Source of the DNA: Homalodisca vitripennis
Lineage: Eukaryota; Arthropoda; Insecta; Hemiptera; Cicadellidae
Reading direction: 5' to 3'
Length of the DNA stretch: 64,000 nucleotides
Assembly (NCBI RefSeq): GCF_021130785.1
Contig: NC_060213.1
Span: forward strand, 135,298,001 to 135,362,000
Shown here: piece by piece, positions 34,653-45,389 of the stretch
Layout of the letters: each line of letters begins with the position of its first letter
How positions within the stretch are numbered: the stretch's first letter is position 1
Notes under the pieces: generated by a model
What the model was told of the DNA's origin: nothing
Database searches by the model: none
The model's input: only the letters and a program-made list of their open reading frames with translations
Program-made: the position numbers and the translations under genes

Positions 34653-36840
34653 ATGGTGAGAACCTACACACCTAAGACAGACCGAGCTTCGATACCTGAA
34701 GATGCCATCCAACGAGCTCTTCAGGATCTCCTTAATGGAAACTGCTCTTTTCGAAAGGCAGCTGCTGATCATGGAGTGTCCAAGTCGCTGCTGCATAAGC
34801 GGTTTTTTAAAAAAGTTAAAAGAGGAAAATAAATTAGAAGAAAATGAAGTACCAAATCGTGGATCTCCCGTTCAGTGCCGTTTAGAAGAGGTACTTCCAA
34901 AGTACAGCTCCATGCAGGTCTTCAGCCAAAGGAAGAAGAAGATATGTTAGAAGACTACTTGATTCAATCTAGTAAATTGCAATATGGAATTGACTTACAG
35001 ACAAGTAAGAGATTTTGCATATTCATATGCCCTTAAAGTCAGCAGTAAAAATGCCCAAAACATGGGAAGAAAATAAAACTGCTGGCATTGATTGGATGAA
35101 AGGATACATGCGTCGCCATCCTAGACTAACACTACGGAAACCAGAAAATACCAGCCTTGCAAGAAACATGAATTTTAACAAACAAAATGTAGATGCTTTT
35201 TTTTGATAACCTTGTATAAAGTAACTCAACAGTATACATTTTCTGATGAGAGAATAATAAACATTGATGAATCAGGTATTACGACTGTAATTGCAGGCAC
35301 CAAAAAGTTGTTGCTCCAGCTGGAGTAAAAACAAGTTGGGACACAGACCAGTATCAGCTGAACGAGGTGAACCTTGTAACCATCTGTGCTATTGTAAATG
35401 CATTGGGCAATACTATATACCCCCCCAGCCTATGTTTTCCCAAGAGTTTTTTTTAAAGATGCTTTTATTGCAGGTGCCCCTAATGGTAGTCATTGGTTTT
35501 GCAACAAAGTCGGGATGGATGACACAGGATGTGTTTTTGCAAATTATGAAAACATATTCAAAAACACACTTGTGCATCAAAGGAAAATCCTATCTTGGTG
35601 CTTCTCGACAACCATGAAAGCCACGTCAGCATTGAACTGATAAATTTCTGTCGTGACAATGGAATTGTGTTGCTCACGTTTCCGCCTCATACAAGCCATA
35701 GGCTTTCAACCTCTGGATGTAGGTGTATTTTCATCCTTCAAGAACACCTGCAAGGCAGAATTTAATCATTGGATATCACAGAAAACCCAGGAAAGACGAT
35801 TTCAATCTATCATGTTGCAGGTTTGTCCTGCTAAAGCCTATGATAACGCTTTCACGAGGACGAACATATTGTTCTGGGTTTTAAAAAAAACCGGTATCGT
35901 GCCATACAACAAGATGATTTTTTAATGAAGATGACTATGCACCATCTAAAGTGACTGAGCAACCTTTGCCTCAGACCTTTTTAACTGAAAAAGAAGGTTG
36001 TGGGGCTACCCAAAATAATAATGAAATAGAAAAATCCTTTTGATAACGACGGTGAAATTTGGGCCAATTGCAGGGCCTTCTGAAATAGTTTCAAGACCAA
36101 TGTGTGACGTTAGCTTAGCACAGCTCAACTCTCCTACAATATTCAACCCCCCAAAACAACAAACAAAATACTGACACCTGAAGAAGTTAGGCCTTATCCT
36201 AAATCTCAACCAAGAAAGGAAAGCTGCAGAGGTAGGAAAAAAGGCAAAACATGCATATTGACAGATACGCCGGAAAAAAATAGAATTGAAGAAGAAACTA
36301 AGAAAAGGAAGATAAAAAAAAGAAGCTAAGCTTTTACCTAGTCGGAAGAGTTGTAAGAGAAAACTTAGTTTGGAGAAAATTAAGCAAGGGATTTGTAAGA
36401 AACTTAAGTTTACCAAGAAGTCTTCAGAATAAAACATCCAACTCAGAAGAATCTCAGGATTCGATAGATTTTGGTGTGAAGGGACTGAGCCCTCTTGTTT
36501 TAAGTGAAGAAAGTGGAAACGAAGAAGAGTATGAGGAAATCAATAAAGATGGAAGCAATATTAACCATAACGATTTTGTTTTAGTTAAGTTGAGTGGGAA
36601 AAAAAGCGTTAAGCACTATGTTTGCTCAAATAAGTGAAAAACATGGACTCACCGAATTCACAGTAAATTTTTTCAGAAAAAAAGATTTGTTTGATTCTTT
36701 TAAGTTTGTGAAGCCTGATGTTACAGATGAGAGTATTGTGGACTTAACTGACTTAGTTTTTAAACTTGCTCAGCCCAAAGTTGTAGGGGGTTACTGAAAG
36801 AGCTGTTAGCACTTTTATCTTTAAATTTGATTTCAATGAA
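34653..36840 (+). pseudogene. pogo-type transposase with many frameshifts
   Basis: From the ATG at 34653 the N-terminus MVRTYTPKTDRASIPEDAI and RKAAADHGVSKSLLHKRF forms a psq-type helix-turn-helix DNA-binding domain. After frameshifts comes a second DNA-binding part with MKGYMRRHPRLTLRKPE near 35095-35150 (CENP-B-like). The catalytic core has IDESGIT with Asp at 35265, LLDNHESH with Asp at 35607, and QPLDVGVFSSFK with Asp at 35716, consistent with the DDD triad of pogo/Jerky transposases. A basic tail follows, then a C-terminal ISEKHGLTEFTVNFFRKKD near 36630-36690 that is common in arthropod Jerky-like elements. At least six shifts or stops make it non-functional. A few codons after VKYY-like text near 36600 are also scrambled. 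Confidence 0.85.
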
Positions 36841-37164
36841 TATAACATGGGATAGGCCTTTATTTTTTGGCTAATTAACTTAACGTTTTTAAAGAAAGCA
36901 TTCAGTTTAAAGGAGAAATATAAGAACTTTATTGCAAATTTAGCTTAGGCCTATTGTTTTTCAAAAGATTGTAAACATAACATGAGTAAAGACTTGTAAT
37001 ATTTTACGTAATTTTGTTACTTACTGTGTGAAACATTTAAAAATAATGACTTCACTAATTAAAAGTGTATTTTGATAATGTTAAGTTATATCAGGGAACA
37101 ATGTAGTTTTAAAAATATACTCATTTAAAAATTATTTGTGCTTTTTAATTCTATTTTTCCCATG

Positions 37165-37233
37165 TGTCCACATGTGCCCCGTAAAACTATTGGTACGTCC
37201 ACATCTGCCCCGCATTGGGGCAGTTTGTGGACA
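37165..37233. promoter_or_regulatory. Right subterminal cluster of pogo boxes
   Basis: TGTCCACATGTGCCCC (37165-37180), CGTCCACATCTGCCCC (37196-37211) and the inverted GGGGCAGTTTGTGGACA (37217-37233) mirror the left cluster. Together with the terminal repeats this gives at least four sites per end. Confidence 0.6.
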
Positions 37234-37547
37234 GTGGTGCATTAGTTTACTAAAAATTTTATTATAAAAAAAACTATTTGATTTAGTACTCTTGAAATGC
37301 AGTTTATTTAATCAGTAATAAGCTAATGAATCTATAACAAAATATATTACTAAAAAATAAATGTTAGAAAAAAATACAAGAAATAAAATCTTGAAATTGT
37401 CCACAAGCGCCCCCCTCTCCCCTAACTATTTATCTTGAGACAGATAAACATTTTGCCAGTTGTTATCTCTTTTATATCAGAAAACTAGCAATTTTGTGTG
37501 TTTCAGACAACTTCATAGTTATAATCTTCCTTCACTAAATAGTTTCC

Positions 37548-37643
37548 ACCCCCCCCCCCCCCCACCCCCCCCCCCCCCCACCCCCCCCCCCCCCCACCCC
37601 CCCCCCCCCCCACCCCCCCCCCCCCCCACCCCCCCCCCCCCCC
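37548..37643. repeat. Poly-C tract with regularly spaced A
   Basis: A run of C is interrupted by a single A about every 14-17 bases and ends in an A-run. It can be read as a proline-rich frame but is simple sequence. The exact length in the genome may differ, because such runs are hard to sequence. Confidence 0.9.
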
Positions 37644-37649
37644 AAAAAA

Positions 37650-39041
37650 AATAAAAAATACACATAGTTTTAATTTTTAATAGAAAATATGCTATCTGTT
37701 AAATTTAATTTTTCAGCACATTTTGGGCTAAAAACTTGCGTTTAAATCTCAAAAGGGTTTACAATTAGTTATCAAGTCATCATATATTAAACCATATTAA
37801 CCCATTGTCCTATTTCTTTTCTACATGAATAAAACTTATGTATTTCTTATGTATAAAACTATACATAGTATATATACTTATGTATAAAACAATATACATG
37901 ATGTAAGATTTTATAGAGATTGTTAAAGTGTTACTTTTGGTAATTTTGCAGTTTTTTCAATTATAATTAATATGGTAAAACTATTATATTAATTTAAAAC
38001 AAATAAATTTAAAACTTGTATTTTGAAATTGATTATAAAATTCTTATTGTCACCTTTATATTAAGATTTGAAAAACTGGGATTTTTCAATTTGTTGAATA
38101 ATTTTTTCGTGCCAGATTCCATAATCTATGGAATATACAAAGTGCAAAAATATATCACTATGGTTTTAGCACATTATGTGCAATATATAAACAATTTTGT
38201 AAAACTCTGCACAAATGCAAAAATCAACCTGTTATTCTGGGATTAAAGCTTAGAATGACATGTTTGTAGTTTATAAAATCTTGGTTCAGGTTTAGCTTCC
38301 CACTTTTTTTTATTATTTGTATCTTTTACGCTTTGCTTTAGAATCTAATATATTGCTTGTGACCCACCATTAAGTATTAAAGACAGCCTTACAGCATGTA
38401 CAGTACATGTTATAGCAGTGACGTATTTTTATCTACCAAAGTAATGTAAATTGTAAAAAATTTAATATGCATCTTAAAAGAAATTAAAAACCCTTAGACT
38501 TTTTATCTGCATAAAATTCATACAAAATATATCCTTTGGTTTCCCTTTAAGAAAGAATAGGATGCACATATACAGTATATCTTTATTTTCTACTTTTTTA
38601 TCGTCTTCATCAGGAATAAAAGCAGAAGAATGTTCTCGTGATCCGATGACATCTGATCAATTTTCAACAATAGACTGAGCTACATTGTTCAACAAAGAAA
38701 TAGGATAAAACCTAAAATATTTCACTTAGTTTTTACACCTTAGAACACCTGCAGTGTTTTTTCATTACACACAACCAAGGAATGATATTCTAAATGTAAA
38801 ATTTAATATTTTTCTGAAAAATATCAAACATCAAATAGTAACCAATTAGAAGATCTTTTTTGGGATTATCACAAAATAAAAGTTGATAAGGTCAGCTGCT
38901 TGGCTAGAAGATAATTTAAGTCTAAATTTAAAGTAAGTTTAAAAATAGACATTACCCAATAATATTACTTGGAATGTTGAACCAGCCCTTTAGATTAAGC
39001 TTATCTGAGAACAAATAGGTCTGAAGCCCAAGGTGATAAGT
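37650..39041. other. Unassigned AT-rich region
   Basis: About 1.4 kb with no supported coding or repeat feature beyond short TATGTATA-like runs near 37850-37900. Confidence 0.45.
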
Positions 39042-39511
39042 ACCACTCAGAAAAAGACAAATCATGCATATTGCATCATTCATCCTGTCCTCTACCACCC
39101 AGATAAAGACAAATCATGCATATTGCATCATTCATCCTGTCCTCTACCACTCAGAACAAGACAAATCATGCGTATTGCATCATTCATCATGTTCTCTACC
39201 ACTCAGAAAAAGACAAATCATGCATATTGCATCATTCATCCTGTCCTCTACCACTCAGAACAAGACAAATCATGCGTATTGCATCATTCATCATGTCCTC
39301 TACCACTCAGAAAAAGACAAATCCTGCGTATTGCATCATTCATCCTGTCCTCTGCCACTCAGAACAAGACAAATCATGTGTATTGTATCATTCATCCTGT
39401 CCTCTACCACTCAGAACAAGACAAATCCTGCCTATTGCATCATTCATCATGTCCTCTACCACTCAGAAAAAGACAAATCATGTGTATTGCATCATTCATC
39501 CTGTTCTCTAC
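39042..39511. repeat. 52-bp minisatellite, about nine copies
   Basis: The unit contains ACCACTCAGAAAAAGACAAA, then TCATGCATATTGCATCATTC and ATCCTGTCCTCT. Copies differ at few sites (for example CAGAACAAG versus CAGAAAAAG, and GCGTATTGC versus GCATATTGC), in partly alternating order. Since 52 leaves a remainder of one when divided by three, all three plus-strand frames are open for 139-162 codons and encode shifted versions of one peptide repeat. These are artefacts of the array. Confidence 0.93.
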
Positions 39512-40284
39512 TGGTTGTTAATGATTGATTCCTGAGTGCTTCAAATTACAATCCTCTGTTATTACAATTTGAATTATGAAATTGTTTTAAAGATTTTTGT
39601 CTTGAAGAAATCTTAATGTTGGATTGGCTTATGGTTTCTTTAGGTGGGTTCGGTGCTCAAGATCTGTAATATTTGTGGGTTAATTACCCACACATGTAGC
39701 ACATTCCCTTAGGGTTTCGAACCAAAACTCTACTTTTGGTGTTTTAGTTCCGTTATACATCAGAGTTTTACTTTGAAGAACAGGCACTCATTAAAGATAA
39801 CATTATTTAGATGAAGATCACAGGGCTGGTATAATTGAAAATAATGCAGAAGTAGGTGAAATGTGTGATAAAGGATTTATTTAGATACAATGTAGTTATG
39901 TACAAGAAAATGATGTTGTATTACAAAATGATGTTGTTGATAAGCTTAAATGTAGGTCCAATGTAACCTTTTATAAAATAATAGATTTTCAAGTGACAAC
40001 ATGTTCACTTCCCATAACATAACAGGAGATAAACAGACATGTCCACTTCAGATAACAGCAGATAAGCTGCTCAGAACCAATTGAAGGTCAAGAACACAAA
40101 GTTCAACCTGTCTCTTTGGGGAGGCAGTATTGAACACAAAGCGCTTTTATATGGCAAAAGAAAGCAGTAAGGGTTATAAATATGTAAATGATAAAAATTC
40201 CTGCCTACCATTTTGAAATAAATAAAAATTACCACCTTACCATGGATATTAAAGAAAAGTTAGGTAGTTAAAAAAACGGTCAAG
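39512..40284. other. Unassigned region
   Basis: No supported gene. It precedes a LINE 3' fragment and may include more of that element's degraded 5' side. Confidence 0.4.
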
Positions 40285-40755
40285 ATGTACATAAGTAAAG
40301 TAAAAGATGTGTACTCACTTATTCTCTGTAAGATTACAGAAAACAAAATGAGTCAAATCTACATGAAAATTAAATTATTCAACAAGTTGTCGGAAAGTGC
40401 ATGGGAAGTTAATAGAGTTAAATTTGTTCTAAAGAAATGCATTAAAGAAAAATTTAAAGTAATGGATGAGCATTTAGTCTGTAAGCTTTTCATTAGTATT
40501 AAGTATTTATTATTTTTGTTTGTTTTATCTTGTTATGGTATTACTGATGGTTATTTTGGTTACATAACTTACTGTGCTGTACCAATTTGACTATTTTGTT
40601 GAGTCCTTGTCGTCTGATATAGTTGTATGAATTTACACAGCTTAGTTCTTAAGTAGTTGTCTCAAGTAGTTCTTAAGACCTACAGTGATTATAAAAGTTT
40701 GACCATGTCTATTGTACTATTGTTGTCTAATGACAATAAAGATTTAAACCTAACA
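40285..40755 (+). pseudogene. LINE C-terminal fragment and 3' untranslated region
   Basis: The 101-codon frame includes KIKLFNKLSE and an F-V-L-K-K-C helix followed by FKVMDEHL, which resembles the end of CR1/Jockey-group reverse transcriptases (K-L-F-N-K-L-P ... F-K-x-x-L-K-x-x-L ... FYSVDEYL). After the stop comes a 3' tail with AATGACAATAAAGATT near 40728-40743, a common LINE 3' ending. The evidence rests on a short region. Confidence 0.5.
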
Positions 40756-40783
40756 TAGCTACGGTGGGAAGAGTTGTTTCAAT

Positions 40784-40888
40784 GTGAATGTTGAGTTTAG
40801 TTTCGGTTCACCTTCCTTTTAGTGCAGCATCTGGGATCTGACACTGTTGCAGACTTAAGAAGGTGAACTGGAACTAAACTCAACATCA
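40784..40888. repeat. Short inverted repeat (hairpin), ~33-bp arms
   Basis: The left arm GTGAATGTTGAGTTTAGTTT (from 40784) continues to GGTTCACCTTCC. The right arm, ending near 40888, is its reverse complement with about four differences. The loop is about 40 bp. It may be a tiny MITE or a hairpin-forming transcript source. There is no evidence for expression. Confidence 0.7.
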
Positions 40889-41179
40889 CAAAGATCTGAA
40901 TAATCTAAATCAACGCCAACTTCGTGATCAGTGGCTCTCAACACGGCTATCATGATGCTGTCAAGTACGGAAGATGTTCATCTGAACATACGTTTCAATC
41001 TACATATTTGTATATGATGTGTTCTATGTTATTTTAAAGTCATATCAACATCTATTGGACTGAGAAGTTCATTTGATTGATGTCAAAACCTGCTGGTGTA
41101 GTTTTACAGCAAACTGATACTGAAGATTAAGGGTAAATTAAGAAAACCACTTTATTCTAATAGATTGTCTGTTTAATAG

Positions 41180-41347
41180 CTTCTCCGTGGGGAAAGTGTC
41201 CACTGCTAGAGATAAATGGACAGACAGTATCGCAGAATATTGCCATCTGCCGCTACCTGGGGAAGGAGGCAGGACTGGGCGGCAAGGACAACTGGGAGGA
41301 CCTCAGGATCGATGAGATAATAGATGTCATCACCGATCTTCGTCTCG
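41180..41347 (+). CDS. GstS1: Sigma-class glutathione S-transferase gene A, exon 2
   Basis: A 168-bp exon bounded by acceptor TTTAATAG and donor CTCG|GTAAAC. Completed by one base from exon 1, it encodes TSPWGKCPLLEINGQ, SQNIAICRYLGKEAGL and DLRIDEIIDVITDLR. It covers the cis-Pro turn that holds glutathione (C-P-L), the beta sheet end and the start of the all-helical domain. The residue pair that contacts the glutamyl group, usually Gln-Ser in this class, is Gln-Asn here. Length, phase (1 to 1) and sequence match the exon at 61805-61972. Sigma GSTs in insects act in the cytosol on lipid peroxidation products or as structural muscle proteins. Exon 1 is not visible upstream in the window. Confidence 0.93.
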
Positions 41348-41407
41348 GTAAACATTCTGACTTATATTTTTTCTTTTTCAAAAGGGCCTTGTGTTTTTCA
41401 TTGTTAA

Positions 41408-42029
41408 CCCTTCTCATGTCGTTGACGGATGTATTACAATGGTAGACTTTGACCAAAAACGCCAAATACAGTTATATCCAATATTATACATTGTGTCTCT
41501 AGGAGAGATTTTTTAGTTCTCAAAGGGTCTTTGAAATGCCTGTTGCACTCTCCGTGCTTATCACGTTTGTCAAGGAATTATTTATAAACGACTTTCACTC
41601 TGCGGGAGGGAGAGGGGAGCACTCTTTGTCTAACTCTGACCACCTGCTCGTCAGTTCTGCGTCTCCTATAGAGCCATAACCAAACATATCCGTGGCGTGA
41701 ATTACTGCTTTATCGGTTGTCACAAGCACACGCGTCTAATATGTATCTCGTTATTATTCTTCATCATGTGATAGTATCGTGATTAGTTTGAAATATTTAT
41801 CTTGTTTTATAGTAAAATTTATTTTAAATGAACAGTTTTGTAAAAAGTTCTTTTTTTATTTTTATCAATAAATACGCTAAATAAACTTCCCTGTTTTATA
41901 CTTTTTTTATTTTACCTTTTATAATTTAGTTTTTAATAAAAATTAGCTTTAAACATAAAGAAACAACATTTTTTTACTTGTCTTGGTGTTATAGGAAAGT
42001 GAATATATTTATTAGTGGCATGTGAAGGG
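41408..42029. mobile_element. piggyBac-type MITE in GST gene A intron 2
   Basis: TTAA at 41404-41407 precedes CCCTTCTCATGTC; the right end reads GGCATGTGAAGGG and is followed by TTAA at 42030-42033. The 622-bp interior has no transposase. The TTAA duplication and CCC ends are diagnostic of the piggyBac superfamily, although the terminal repeats differ at a few positions. Confidence 0.7.
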
Positions 42030-42397
42030 TTAAAATCTTCACACCCGTCAAACCAAAAGGTACATACTGCATACAGATTTTTGTGGCTTCAACCTTTTCT
42101 TACCTACTAATTAATTTTAATCGTTAACCCTTTCACGGCCACGAGCCGATATACTAGCTCTGGAATTATATTTCCGAAACTCTAGGCAATGGTTTGTAAA
42201 AGATGCTTACCCTTTTTTCAGTCTTAACACTTTCTAATCTGTGTTTAGCGAATCTTCTCGAAAGTTTGATGCCATCAGAAGTGTATCAGGCCGAAATAAG
42301 CCATTAACACAACATTTCTGGAACAGACTTTGCAAGATTAAGAAGGGCAAAAACATCAGATTGTAACCTTTGTACAAAGATATTCGACTTGGTCGTT

Positions 42398-42600
42398 CTA
42401 GATCTGATCTTCGTCGAGGATCATTCCAAGGAACTTTAAGGAATCGGTGAACTCTAAGAGATCTTTATGGACCATGACGACAGGTTGCGGGTCAGACTCT
42501 TGCTGTCGGAAAAATTTGACTTTGCAATGTTTGTTTTTAAATTTATTTGTTTCCAGTAAAAATTGAATACAAGATTTCAATTGATATAAGAATTGATTTC
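42398..42600 (-). pseudogene. LINE reverse transcriptase scrap
   Basis: The minus-strand frame reads KFKNKHCKVKFFRQQ, then EFTDSLKFLGMILDE. The latter matches the L-K-F-L-G-x-x-L-D motif after the palm domain of LINE reverse transcriptases, and the first part matches the N-x-x-K-T-x-x-x-x-F strand before it. It lies in intron 2 of GST gene A. Confidence 0.55.
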
Positions 42601-42865
42601 CAATTTCATTTTGAATACGGTATTACATAGAGTCATGTAGTCTCCATACTGTATTCTGTTGAACTTGCATTTTGAGTGCAGTATCATACAACTTTTAACA
42701 TTAGTTGATTGTTCATTATTTATAACTTATTAAATTTGTAATTGTGTTCGGCAAAGGCACATTGTGTTTGTAAGAGGCTGATTTGAAGCTTTTCAAAAGC
42801 GTAAAGACATTCATAATTACAGTTAAGAATTGTTCTTTCTTCATTTACTTAAAACTTTATTCCAG

Positions 42866-43008
42866 AATTGGCAAAGCCGTACTTGGAGATGGATGAACAA
42901 AAGAAGGAAGCATTGAAAAAAACCATCTTTAATGAAGTTGCACCAGTTTACTTGAAAAAGCTCGATACCCATGTTGAGAAAAACAATGGCTACTTAGCCA
43001 ACGGAAAG
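42866..43008 (+). CDS. GstS1: Sigma-class glutathione S-transferase gene A, exon 3
   Basis: The acceptor TTTATTCCAG precedes the exon and the donor AAG|GTAGGA follows it. Its first two bases complete the split codon from exon 2, giving ELAKPYLEMDEQKKEALK, then FNEVAPVYLKKLDTHVEKN and GYLANGK. This is the part of the helical C-terminal domain that carries the typical F-x-x-x-L...N-G-x-L-x-G-x segment before the W-A-D motif. The exon is 143 bp and ends in phase 0. No stop or shift is present, so the gene appears functional here. Confidence 0.92.
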
Positions 43009-44049
43009 GTAGGAGTTCAAGTTTGTATTACAATATTCATTACTGTTTCTAAATTGGAAGACAAAATTCACTTTTTAGGTTTTAATTTATATTGAAATGT
43101 TGTATTGTGTAATCAATGATTTGATTAAAGATTAATTAATCATATTGAAGAAGGAAATTTATTAGAAGTTTGTAAAACATTTTTTTAAGGATAAATTTAA
43201 ATAAAACCAGTGAGAGAATAGCGTGTTTTGGAATTTTTTTTAGCAGAAATACATATTTTGTATCGATAAAAAGTAATACATTGTTTTTGGACTATTTTAT
43301 ATTTTCAAATTGTATTATCAAAACATTAAATTTGTTTCATAACTTTTTGAAAAACGTCTGTTTATTGTAACATTTACTAACACATAATATGAATCTGAAA
43401 TAGCTGCTGATGAAAATTGCTGATAGGTTTATTACAGTTTTAGAAGAGACTGGTCAGATTATAAAGAAACTCAGTTTATTTGGTTCTAGAAATGGCCACA
43501 AAATTGTCAAGTTATACTATTCTTATATAAGGAATTACCAATAATGTGGTACTAGGTATCTATTAGTTAGAAATTTTACGGAAATGCTGAATAATTAAAT
43601 AACTATTTACAAACACAAGATAAGAGTATGGAACTTTAAAAATTAAATAACAATAATCAGAATAAATATTGTATTTAATAGAACATGTTTACAAGAACAC
43701 AGTATAAAAACATCAACAGTTGATAGTATATGGAACTTTTTGTGAGATAACTTATTTACTTAAAGGTTTATGCTACACTAGGTTATTTTGTACACTGTTC
43801 TGTTGGAGGTTAACATATAAAACTGTTATAAGGTTGTAGATTATAAGATTACTACTGATATAATAATAAACACTAAACTGTTCTCGTATTTTTATTGTAG
43901 TTTAACATCAATAGCTCTCCATATTCAAAAATATAATTATTTTGTATGAAAAATAATATTTTAACTATTTTTCAACATAGATTTATCATTTTCAAGTTCT
44001 CATGGGGGGGGGGGGTGTAACCAGTTTTTCTAGAGTTCTCTCAAAGACA
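43009..44049. other. Intron 3 of GST gene A, 5' part
   Basis: AT-rich intron sequence without a supported feature. A run of about 13 G lies near 44003. Confidence 0.5.
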
Positions 44050-44730
44050 TTGTGCCAGTGAAGAAAGCCGTAACTTAACATGTTTTACATTTTCATTTTT
44101 ACAGATTGTGCCAAGTCTGGAATGTACAGTTTTAAAATAGAACACAATTTTGTTATTGAGGATGTGTCCATTTTGTTTTGTATTCTGTGCTGGAGTTTCC
44201 TCAAAATCTCTAAATAATGTTGTCGTGCAATGATAATTTCACTAATAGAAAGAAATTCAAGAAGCAAATGTCTTTCCTGTCTCCGATCACAGAACACATC
44301 GCTCTTTGGCACTGATATTTTCATTTTCAACAACGACGTGGTGAATCTTAAGTTTCATCACTAATCTTAATTTGGTTTTAAAATTTCTTTTCTTTTATTA
44401 ATATATGATATTTCGAACATGTTTGAAACTGGAACACAGCTTTTGATAACATAAGTGAGTTTCAGTTCCTTGGAAAACAATTCTAAAAATTTGTAAAAAT
44501 CCGTATTGTAAATGTAACAAGTCTGTACGTTTCACTTATCTCATTAACTGGCTCAACCAATTTATCATTTGCAAAAGAAGCTCAACCACTTTGTGTATCA
44601 CCGTGGACATTGTCCATTTTTTTGCACCATCCCGTCACAGCAGTTTCACTGTAAAATTCTGTAATCTGACGAAGCATTTTTACTGACCTAATGTTCTCCG
44701 TTGCAAGAATCATTGAATGTTTTAGGTATT
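44050..44730 (-). pseudogene. mariner-like transposase relic in intron 3
   Basis: On the minus strand the start of a mariner helix-turn-helix region can be read: MLRQITEFYSETAVTGWCKK, then ASFANDKLVEPVNEI (about 44540-44690). After decay comes the catalytic-domain part LLLEFLSISEIIIARQHYLE and ILRKLQHRIQNK near 44170-44280. These match, in order, the R-x-W-C-x-x-F and L-V-x-x-V-N-E-x-I segments, and the L-x-E-F...YCETL-x-x-L-R-x-A-I-Q-N-K block of mariner. The D-N-A-R-P-H motif is not preserved. Stops and shifts are numerous. Confidence 0.7.
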
Positions 44731-45021
44731 GTAAACACATGACTACTTAACTGTAACTGTACTTAACTTAATGTAATGGAATCAGTGAGCATTTAGAGCC
44801 AAAAGTGGTGCAGTAACAGTAGAAGAACAAAACAGTACTTCTTTCCGAATGCAGTCAATCTAAAATTACGTTTATACTTTTGATATTTAAAATTTTCAAT
44901 ATGAAAAAAAATTACAGCATGGCAAATTAAATTTAATGGCAGATTAATATTTTTACAGAGGTATTTGAAGTGTAATTTAACAATATTTAGAATTGTTGTA
45001 GTAATTTCAATTATTTTTCAG

Positions 45022-45222
45022 TTTTCATGGGCTGACGTGTATTTTGGAGCTATTTGTGAAAACTTTAACTTCTTGCTCGGCTACGAAGCAACGGACGGCT
45101 ACCCAAACTTAAAGGCTCTGAAGGATAAAATCCAGGCTCTGCCTGCCATCAAGGCTTGGATCGACAGAAGGCCTGCAGATGACCTTTCCTTTATTGCAGA
45201 GCTGTTTGCTCCAAAAAAATAA
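45022..45222 (+). CDS. GstS1: Sigma-class glutathione S-transferase gene A, exon 4 (last exon)
   Basis: The acceptor ATTATTTTTCAG precedes FSWADVYFGAICENFNF, and the frame ends in a stop at 45220-45222 after AELFAPKK. SWAD corresponds to the T-W-A-D motif of the helical domain, and the segment IQALPAIKAWIDRRP is the typical C-terminal helix and end of sigma-class enzymes. The frame stays open upstream of the acceptor, but that part has no similarity to GSTs. Assuming an exon 1 like that of gene B (142 bp), the full protein would be about 217 residues, slightly longer than the usual 200-205. Confidence 0.93.
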   Translation, partial: FSWADVYFGAICENFNFLLGYEATDGYPNLKALKDKIQALPAIKAWIDRRPADDLSFIAELFAPKK

Positions 45223-45366
45223 TGCTCAAAAACCAAAAATCCCACGCACAAATGTATATTTTGTTATTGTTGAATGATGTCTGATGATGTATGATGATGA
45301 TGTATAAATGAACAATGCCTCTATGCTTTTCTAATGAATAATGCAATTATAAAGTAAGTGTTACTC

Positions 45367-45372
45367 AATAAA
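45367..45372 (+). terminator. Polyadenylation signal of GST gene A
   Basis: AATAAA lies about 145 bp after the stop codon and is followed within about 20 bp by a T-rich stretch. It is the first canonical signal downstream of the last exon. Confidence 0.6.
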
Positions 45373-45389
45373 GTATGTGATATTTATTA

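Larger units (their letters stand above)
33947..37422 (+). mobile_element. Full-length pogo-type (Tigger/Jerky-like) DNA transposon, inactive
   Basis: Both borders follow the pattern TA, then terminal repeat. The left starts GGGTGAGAGGGGGGC and the right is the inverted form of GGGGAGAGGGGGGCGC, with AACTTGTGGA or GCTTGTGGA next. The flanking dinucleotide is TA on both sides (33945-33946 and 37423-37424). Multiple subterminal copies of a TGTCCACAAGTGCCCC-like box occur at both ends. Inside is a decayed transposase in the same orientation. The length of about 3.5 kb fits autonomous members. Confidence 0.85.

Noticed and set aside
36006..36437. 143-codon minus-strand frame
   Set aside because: It is the complement of the basic, Lys/Glu-rich tail of the pogo transposase on the plus strand.
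37460..37654. Proline-rich frame
   Set aside because: It is produced by the poly-C tract.
39033..39535. Three long overlapping plus-strand frames
   Set aside because: They are one 52-bp repeat read in three phases, not genes.
44965..45021. Upstream extension of the last GST exon as a signal-peptide-like start
   Set aside because: The acceptor at 45019-45021 and family similarity begin the exon at 45022; the upstream codons are intron sequence that happens to be open.
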